Notes under the pieces: model-generated | Database searches by the model: none | What the model was told of the DNA's origin: nothing | What the model saw: the letters and a program-made list of their open reading frames with translations, nothing else | Source of the DNA: an uncultured Collinsella sp. | Lineage (GTDB): Bacteria > Actinomycetota > Coriobacteriia > Coriobacteriales > Coriobacteriaceae | Direction: 5' to 3' | Assembly: GCA_900546085.1 (NCBI GenBank) | Contig: URBS01000031.1 | Location: 1-17,987 of the forward strand | DNA: 17,987 nucleotides | Program-made: the position numbers and the translations under genes | In this document: one piece after another, positions 13,517 to 17,987 of the stretch | Position numbering within the stretch: position 1 is the stretch's first letter | Layout of the letters: every line of letters begins with the position of its first letter

Positions 13517-13543
13517 TTCGTACTCCTTTCCAGGCATTTGACC

Positions 13544-14344
13544 CTAGTACGGCTCAAACGAACCAATCACTCGGGACGACAGCTCAGCGCCCGCCTTCAT
13601 ACACGCCGGAATATCAAGGCCATCGATCACGCCCTTGGTAAACCCGGCAATATACGAGTCGCCGGCACCCACGGTGTTAACGACCTTCTCCGCCGGTACG
13701 ATCCCGCACTCATAGAAGCGCTCACCGTCATAGGCAATGCTTCCCTTCTCGCCAAGCGTGGCAACCGCAACGCGCGGTCCCAATTCCTGCACGTGGCGTA
13801 CCCAGTCTCGCAGCTCCGGAGTGTCCTCTTCAAACGACATGAACGCATAGTCCACGTAAGGAAAATGAGCCTCACAGGCATATTCAGGATCCTGGCTGAA
13901 CACCGAGAAGTCCATAGCCACCGTCTTGCCCGCATCATGCCATTCGGGCAGGAGGTCCAAACAATTGCCAAACAGGTCGGTGTGAATGATGTCATGCTCT
14001 AGGATAAACGCCCGGTCGTCTTCATTCGGTCGATATGTCTCCATTACGCCATCAATTGCCTCGAGATGCACGCGATCGACGCCGTCTTTCAACGCCATGA
14101 GCATCACCGAGGTGTCGCCATCCTCCACCCGTAGATGTGAGATATCGAACCCCTCAGCGGCCAGCGCCTCTCTCATCTTGTCTCCGTACTCGTCCTTGCC
14201 GACAACCGACACGGCAGATACCGAAACGCCCATTCGTGCAAGATGGATACCCCAGTCAATGCCATTGCCAGTCGGATAGAACACGCCGATGTTTTGATAG
14301 ACGTCCGCGCAGCAAAAACCAGCCGCACACGCTTTAATGCCCAT
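13544..14344 (-). CDS. PfkB-family sugar kinase, divergent FrlD-like paralogue, 266 aa
   Basis: Ribokinase/PfkB fold with the C-terminal anion-hole and catalytic motif NTVGAGDSYIAGF (catalytic Asp229) and FrlD-like strands (DIIHTDLFGN, TVAMDFSVFSQD, VDYAFMSFEEDTPELR, ATLGEKGSIAYDGERFYECG). The substrate-binding loop is PTGNGIDWGIHLARMG, whereas the kinase encoded just upstream (14466-15329) has PGGNAVNFAVYAKKCG, as in FrlD. The two are therefore paralogues that probably bind different sugars. The start at 14344 has GGAG; an ATG 12 bases further up is less well spaced. An intrinsic terminator lies only 18 bases before the start, so this gene begins a second transcription block. Confidence 0.85.
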   Translation of the reverse strand: MGIKACAAGFCCADVYQNIGVFYPTGNGIDWGIHLARMGVSVSAVSVVGKDEYGDKMREALAAEGFDISHLRVEDGDTSVMLMALKDGVDRVHLEAIDGVMETYRPNEDDRAFILEHDIIHTDLFGNCLDLLPEWHDAGKTVAMDFSVFSQDPEYACEAHFPYVDYAFMSFEEDTPELRDWVRHVQELGPRVAVATLGEKGSIAYDGERFYECGIVPAEKVVNTVGAGDSYIAGFTKGVIDGLDIPACMKAGAELSSRVIGSFEPY

Positions 14345-14361
14345 AGTCTTCTCCAATGTTC

Positions 14362-14395
14362 AAAAGGGGACCCACCACATGGCGAGCCCCCTTTT
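14362..14395 (-). terminator. Intrinsic terminator or attenuator inside the sugar cluster
   Basis: AAAAGGGG (14362-14369) pairs with CCCCTTTT (14388-14395) across an 18-base loop that can form further pairs (CCA/TGG). Read on the minus strand it ends CCCCTTTTG, a classic stem closing into Us. It sits 70 bases past the stop of the FrlD-like kinase gene and 18 bases before the next start codon. Confidence 0.75.
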
Positions 14396-14465
14396 CGCGT
14401 TTCGCTTATTGTTTTGCATCGGCTGTCCAAAGCCTCATAGCCAGACCGCCGTACGCTTTCTTAAG

Positions 14466-15329
14466 CTATTCGACGATTGGTGCTCCGTGGCCCCAAGAAC
14501 CTTCCATACCGCACACGGTCGAGGCAAACCCGGCAGCAAAGTCGAGCGCGCGCTCGATGGCCTCGGCGCCATCCTCACCACGCTTGGCGGAATCGAGATA
14601 GCACATCAAAAACGAGGTGAGGAACGAGTCGCCCGCCCCCATGGTGTCCTTCATGTCCGTTACCGGTTTAGCCAGCTGGCGGTAATAACGCTCGCCGTCG
14701 TAAGCAATGCAGCCCTCGGCGCCCGCCGTAGCCGACACAAAACGCGGACCCAGACCCTTCACCCATGCCAGACGCTCGCGAATCTCGTCCTCACTCGCGG
14801 CATCCGCCGCACTAAAGAAAGCAAAATCGACGTAGGGCGCAATCTGCTCGTAGTACTCGTCGGTGGAGTCGTCCGAAAAGTCAAAAGAGACCGTGACGCC
14901 CGCAGCCTTCAACTTGGGCAGCTCGCGCTCGGTGAAGCAATAGTTGCCCGAATGAACCACATCGAACTGCTTCATGTACGAAAGGTCAAAGCGATCGAGA
15001 ACATAGCGCGCATCGCCACGGATACCGCCCTCGTTGGAACCGAGGAAGACACGGTCACCGTCAACGACGGTCACGCGAGCCGCTCCGTTCTCGCCAATCA
15101 TCTGCTCGCACTTGTCAAGCTCGATACCCTCATCCTCGAGGCTTGCAATGACATGCTCGGCAGCGGCGTCATTGCCAAAAATGCCCATGTATGCAGAGCG
15201 TGCGGCACCGCATTTCTTGGCATAAACGGCGAAGTTCACCGCATTGCCGCCGGGATACATGGTGTGGATATGCTCGTAGCGATCGACGACGTTGTCGCCA
15301 AATCCGAGCGCGTTAACGTTAAATGCCAT
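14466..15329 (-). CDS. frlD: Fructoselysine 6-kinase-like PfkB protein (FrlD-like), 287 aa
   Basis: Closely follows the FrlD pattern: GDNVVDRYEH (11-20), PGGNAVNFAVYAKKCGA (26-42), FDVVHSGNYCF (122-132), VSFDFSDDSTDEYY (147-160), VDFAFFSAA (167-175) and the catalytic DTMGAGDSFLTSF (228-240, Asp234). FrlD phosphorylates the 6-hydroxyl of fructoselysine using ATP in the cytoplasm; the product is then deglycated by FrlB. Placement 14 bases after the SIS-domain gene, with GAAGGGG as ribosome site, supports the same operon. The sequence is longer than E. coli FrlD (about 261) by an insertion near 248-257 (AKRGEDGAEA). Related Amadori kinases (glucoselysine, fructose-asparagine) cannot be excluded. 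Confidence 0.82.
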   Translation of the reverse strand: MAFNVNALGFGDNVVDRYEHIHTMYPGGNAVNFAVYAKKCGAARSAYMGIFGNDAAAEHVIASLEDEGIELDKCEQMIGENGAARVTVVDGDRVFLGSNEGGIRGDARYVLDRFDLSYMKQFDVVHSGNYCFTERELPKLKAAGVTVSFDFSDDSTDEYYEQIAPYVDFAFFSAADAASEDEIRERLAWVKGLGPRFVSATAGAEGCIAYDGERYYRQLAKPVTDMKDTMGAGDSFLTSFLMCYLDSAKRGEDGAEAIERALDFAAGFASTVCGMEGSWGHGAPIVE

Positions 15330-15343
15330 GGCCTTTGCCCCTT

Positions 15344-16312
15344 CTAGTACTCGACAACACCCATATAGCGACGGAAATCGGGATCGTGATCAAACACCTT
15401 GCCGCGTGCAGCACGCAGCTCGCAGTTCATGGCGTAGAACAGCACCGGGTCCAGATAGGCACGGACGCTCGCCGGCACGGCTTCCATACCGTACTCCTTG
15501 GCATCGAGCACCATCAGCGTATCGGTATGCGTCTTAAGGAACGCAAGGGCGCGCTCGTCCATAGCACGGCACTCGCTGGAGCCCATCTGCAGGAAGTAAA
15601 AAACGCCATCCTGAGTAGCCTCGAAGGGGCCGTGGAAGTACTCGGCAGAGTGGATGTAGCTGCAGTGCTGCCACTGCATCTCCATAAGAGAGCAGATAGC
15701 GAAACCGTAGGTCTGGCTAAAGTTGGGACCGCTGCCCAGAATGTAGAAGAACTCGTGCTCCTGGCAAAGCTTGGCAAAACGATCGCCTAGCTCGGCATTT
15801 ACCTTCTCACGTGCCGGGGGAAGAATCTTATCCATCTCGGCGATACCGGCATACATATCGGCAAGATCGGCGTAGCCCTCCTGCTGATCGAGCAGCTCGG
15901 CCGCAAGCGACAGCGAAATGCCAGCGGGGACCTCGGCCTGCGGCACGCCCTCGCCCCACGGGTAGACCCACGTGGTCCACTTGCCGGAGTCAATCTTGGA
16001 TCCAGCGTTGTCGGTCTGGGCGATCACCGTAGCGCCGGCAGCAAGGGCAATCTCACAGCCCTCGACGACCTCGGGGGTGTTGCCGCTGTGGCTGCAAGCA
16101 ATGACCAGGGATTTCTCACCCAAGCGGCGCGGGCGCATGATATCAAACTCGCGAGCCGTATAGATATACGAAGTGAAGGTGGTTGCCTCGCGCTGCAGAA
16201 GCTCATGAGCCGGGATCAAATCGATCATGGAGCCACCGCAAGCAATCCAGTAGACGCTGTCGAACTTGCCCTTCTCGGCAATTGCCTCTTTGATCAGATC
16301 GTGTGCGTTCAT
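15344..16312 (-). CDS. frlB: SIS-domain sugar deglycase, FrlB-like, 322 aa
   Basis: Two SIS domains with the sugar-phosphate loop CSHSGNTPE (73-81). The second domain has LGSGPNFSQTYGFA (192-205) and SAEYFHGPFEAT (222-233); the Glu224 and His227 of this E-x2-HGP motif match the conserved motif in the FrlB/FraB deglycases. The C-terminus HDPDFRRYMGVVEY is nearly identical in pattern to the end of E. coli FrlB (HNPDERRYYGGLVEY). FrlB splits fructoselysine-6-phosphate into glucose-6-phosphate and lysine. The start at 16312 has GAAAGGA upstream; an ATG 33 bases earlier would precede that site. Alternatives within the same fold are AgaS-type or GlmS-like isomerases, but the gene order (frlC, frlB, frlD) favours a deglycase. 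Confidence 0.83.
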   Translation of the reverse strand: MNAHDLIKEAIAEKGKFDSVYWIACGGSMIDLIPAHELLQREATTFTSYIYTAREFDIMRPRRLGEKSLVIACSHSGNTPEVVEGCEIALAAGATVIAQTDNAGSKIDSGKWTTWVYPWGEGVPQAEVPAGISLSLAAELLDQQEGYADLADMYAGIAEMDKILPPAREKVNAELGDRFAKLCQEHEFFYILGSGPNFSQTYGFAICSLMEMQWQHCSYIHSAEYFHGPFEATQDGVFYFLQMGSSECRAMDERALAFLKTHTDTLMVLDAKEYGMEAVPASVRAYLDPVLFYAMNCELRAARGKVFDHDPDFRRYMGVVEY

Positions 16313-16374
16313 ATCCAGTTCCTTTCTTGTTTGGTCCGCAATCAATGACGTTGGCTGCGTGGCCGATAGTTGTT

Positions 16375-17226
16375 TTAGTCAATCAGATATTTCTCGAATG
16401 CGGCCATGTTCTTGGCATCTGCCGCCGCCGGGTCATCGTAGTAACGCCCGTCCGTGATTTCCTGGCCCAGCATGCCATCGAAACCATGGGCATTAAGCGT
16501 GGCGACGAAGGCGTCCATATCGTGCTTGCCATCGCCCCACACCAGATGGCCATACGGGTCACCGTCGATAAAGTGCATCTCGTGAATTGCCCCATCACCA
16601 AAGGCGGCAAACCAGTCCTCGAGCGTCTCGCCCGCAACGCCCATCGCGGTTGTATCAACCATGGGCTGTAAGTACGGGCTCGCGACCTCGTCAATCATGC
16701 GCTTCGCATCGGAAACCGTCGTTACAAGGTTGCTCTCCTCGGGACGCAGGCTTTCCATCGTAAGCACCAGACCGTGCTCACCGGCATACTCCGCCAGAAT
16801 GGACAAGTGCTCGCGGCTGCGCTTCCAGGCTTCCTCGCGGTCCTCGTCCCAGTCGCCCCAGCCCGAGTTGACGGACATACGGTCGCACCCAAGTACCTCG
16901 GCAAGCTCAATGCCGTGCTTAAAGTACGCCAGGCTGCGCTGTTCATGCAGCGGTTTGCGTGCGCAGTACTGCCAAGGATAGACAACATTCTCGGGGCACA
17001 GAGTACGATACCTAAGCCCACGGCCTGCAGCCTTTTTCGCCAGGACCTCAGCCTCAAAGTAGCCCGTGTGGTCGAGCGTCACATGCGGCTCCGCACACCA
17101 CAGCTCAATGGACTCAAAGCCCAAACGCTGCTGCACATCAAGGAAATAATCGAGCGACCACATGATGTAGTGGATATTCATGCCCGCAATCTGTTCGCGG
17201 CGCAGCGTCGGTTTGGATTCAGACAT
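16375..17226 (-). CDS. frlC: TIM-barrel sugar epimerase, FrlC-like, 283 aa
   Basis: Xylose-isomerase-like (AP endonuclease 2) TIM barrel with the metal tetrad Glu158 (TMESL), Asp191 (MVDTTAMG), His218 (HFIDGDP) and Glu256 (GQEI). LGFESIELW (35-43) and CPENVVYPWQY (77-87) resemble FrlC's LGYDGIEIW and TPETNGYPYN. FrlC interconverts psicoselysine and fructoselysine by 3-epimerisation so that both enter the kinase/deglycase steps. AAGGAGG seven bases upstream fixes the start; only one base separates it from the preceding stop codon, so translation is coupled. The gap to the FrlB-like gene is 62 bases and shows nothing notable. Other ketose 3-epimerases share the fold; context supports FrlC-like. 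Confidence 0.8.
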   Translation of the reverse strand: MSESKPTLRREQIAGMNIHYIMWSLDYFLDVQQRLGFESIELWCAEPHVTLDHTGYFEAEVLAKKAAGRGLRYRTLCPENVVYPWQYCARKPLHEQRSLAYFKHGIELAEVLGCDRMSVNSGWGDWDEDREEAWKRSREHLSILAEYAGEHGLVLTMESLRPEESNLVTTVSDAKRMIDEVASPYLQPMVDTTAMGVAGETLEDWFAAFGDGAIHEMHFIDGDPYGHLVWGDGKHDMDAFVATLNAHGFDGMLGQEITDGRYYDDPAAADAKNMAAFEKYLID

Positions 17227-17227
17227 C

Positions 17228-17987
17228 TTATGCCTCCTTATTTCGATCGAACACGATTTGTCCGTCCGACATCGTCATATCAACCGAAAGATCGCGTGCG
17301 TCGCGATAATCGAGGTCGAACACATCCCGATCGAGCACGCAGATATCGGCAAGCTTGCCGACCTCAAGCGTACCCAGTTCGTCTTCGCGCATCAAATCGT
17401 ACGCGCCCCCGGCAGTCCAAGCACGCAAGAGCTCGACAAGCGTCAGCGCGTTGGCCTCATTCACGGGCAGTCCATCGTCGAAGTATCCACCGCACGCGCT
17501 GTAGATTGACTCGCCCAGGCTCGGAATCAGCAGTGGCAAATCCGTACCACAGCACACCGTGCATCCGGAATCTTCCATGCCGCGGCGATTCCAGCTGTGC
17601 AAAAGTCGCGTCTCGCCAATTTGTCGACGCATCATCGACAGGCAATCCTCGCGCCGGTCCAGCGTCAGAATCTGCGGATAGACCTCGCAAATTCCACCTA
17701 ACTTGCCAAACTCGACAAGATCGGTCGGGTCAGAGTTCTCGAGATCGGTAATCGCATGGCGGCGAAGCAACCGTCCATGCTCGTCTCGAGGCAGCGAGGC
17801 ATAGAGCGCCACGGTGCGACGAACGGCGCCATCGCCCTGGCAATGCAAAGAATATCGGAAGCCGTCAGCATCAATTGCACGCAGCTCGTTCTCAATCAGA
17901 TCCCACTCGGGCTCCTCGACAACCGTCTTGCCGGCAGCTCCCGCATCGGCCGTGTCCTCATAGGGGTCAATCATCTCGGCAAGCCCC
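17228..17987 (-). CDS. Amidohydrolase_3 (YtcJ-like) metal-dependent amidohydrolase, N-terminus off window
   Basis: About 253 C-terminal residues of a protein that usually has about 540; the frame runs through the right edge (Gly-Leu-Ala-Glu before the first visible Met). Visible family marks: SLHCQGDGAVRRTV (H of strand 5 and the GD motif), CCGTDLPLLIPSL with the catalytic Asp, LTLVELLRAWTAGGAYDL, and the C-terminal beta-sandwich strand GTLEVGKLADICVLDRDVFDL. The usual IEH after the middle strand reads AITDLEN here, so metal binding may differ. YtcJ-like enzymes hydrolyse N-formyl or N-acyl amides. As the first visible gene of the operon, it could free an Amadori compound or amine from an acylated or peptide-like conjugate; that is inference. 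Confidence 0.8.
   Translation of the reverse strand, partial: GLAEMIDPYEDTADAGAAGKTVVEEPEWDLIENELRAIDADGFRYSLHCQGDGAVRRTVALYASLPRDEHGRLLRRHAITDLENSDPTDLVEFGKLGGICEVYPQILTLDRREDCLSMMRRQIGETRLLHSWNRRGMEDSGCTVCCGTDLPLLIPSLGESIYSACGGYFDDGLPVNEANALTLVELLRAWTAGGAYDLMREDELGTLEVGKLADICVLDRDVFDLDYRDARDLSVDMTMSDGQIVFDRNKEA

Noticed and set aside
14337..15347. 336-codon plus-strand open frame opposite the FrlD-like kinase
   Set aside because: Shadow frame over a well-supported kinase with intact catalytic motifs; no ribosome site.
16774..17751. 325-codon plus-strand open frame over the epimerase and amidohydrolase genes
   Set aside because: Crosses two real genes, Arg/Pro/Ser-rich low-information translation in its second half.

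Overview
This window looks like a contig end from a high-GC Gram-positive gut bacterium, most likely Collinsella or a close relative in Coriobacteriia. That placement is inference: housekeeping genes run at roughly 60-65% G+C with strong GGAGG-type ribosome sites, the operons are compact, and the mix is an SdpR/SdpI pair, ettA, a tcdA-tatD pair and a large sugar/Amadori-product cluster. The first 34 bases are not genomic: they match an Illumina TruSeq adapter with one T missing.

Left part (35-4,883). An AT-richer edge carries a DUF2087 fragment and a 72-residue orphan. Two forward genes follow, each ending in a clear hairpin: a single-pass membrane protein with a Ser/Thr/Asn/Gln-rich tail, and a 433-residue protein with two end domains joined by a long Pro/Glu/Ala linker. 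A visibly lower-GC segment (about 3.1-4.85 kb) holds a secreted papain-fold cysteine peptidase and an overlapping small lipoprotein, both on the minus strand.

Middle (4,884-9,857). The minus strand carries ettA and a translationally coupled sdpR-sdpI-like autorepressor/immunity pair with a good promoter and a putative operator. Beside it lies what I consider the most interesting element: a 28-residue hydrophobic peptide with a sequestered Shine-Dalgarno, terminal mRNA complementarity, and a convincing convergent antisense promoter (TTGAAA, 17 bp, TAAGAT). This is the architecture of a type I toxin-antitoxin module. Downstream on the plus strand are tcdA (t6A37 cyclisation to ct6A) and a TatD-family metallohydrolase.

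Right part (9,858-17,987). Nine minus-strand genes are nearly end to end. Read in transcription order they are: an amidohydrolase_3/YtcJ-like enzyme (N-terminus off the window), a FrlC-like epimerase, a FrlB-like SIS deglycase and a FrlD-like kinase; then an intrinsic terminator or attenuator; then a second divergent FrlD-like kinase, an amidohydrolase_2 protein, a YjbQ-family protein, a BtpA/SgcQ-family protein and a xylulokinase-like FGGY kinase. The first block resembles the fructoselysine pathway (epimerise, phosphorylate, deglycate to glucose-6-phosphate plus amine). The second block looks like a linked pathway for another phosphorylated or conjugated sugar, whose substrate I cannot name. 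No transporter or regulator for the cluster is visible; they would lie beyond the right edge.

I see no rRNA, tRNA, CRISPR array, insertion sequence or replication origin.
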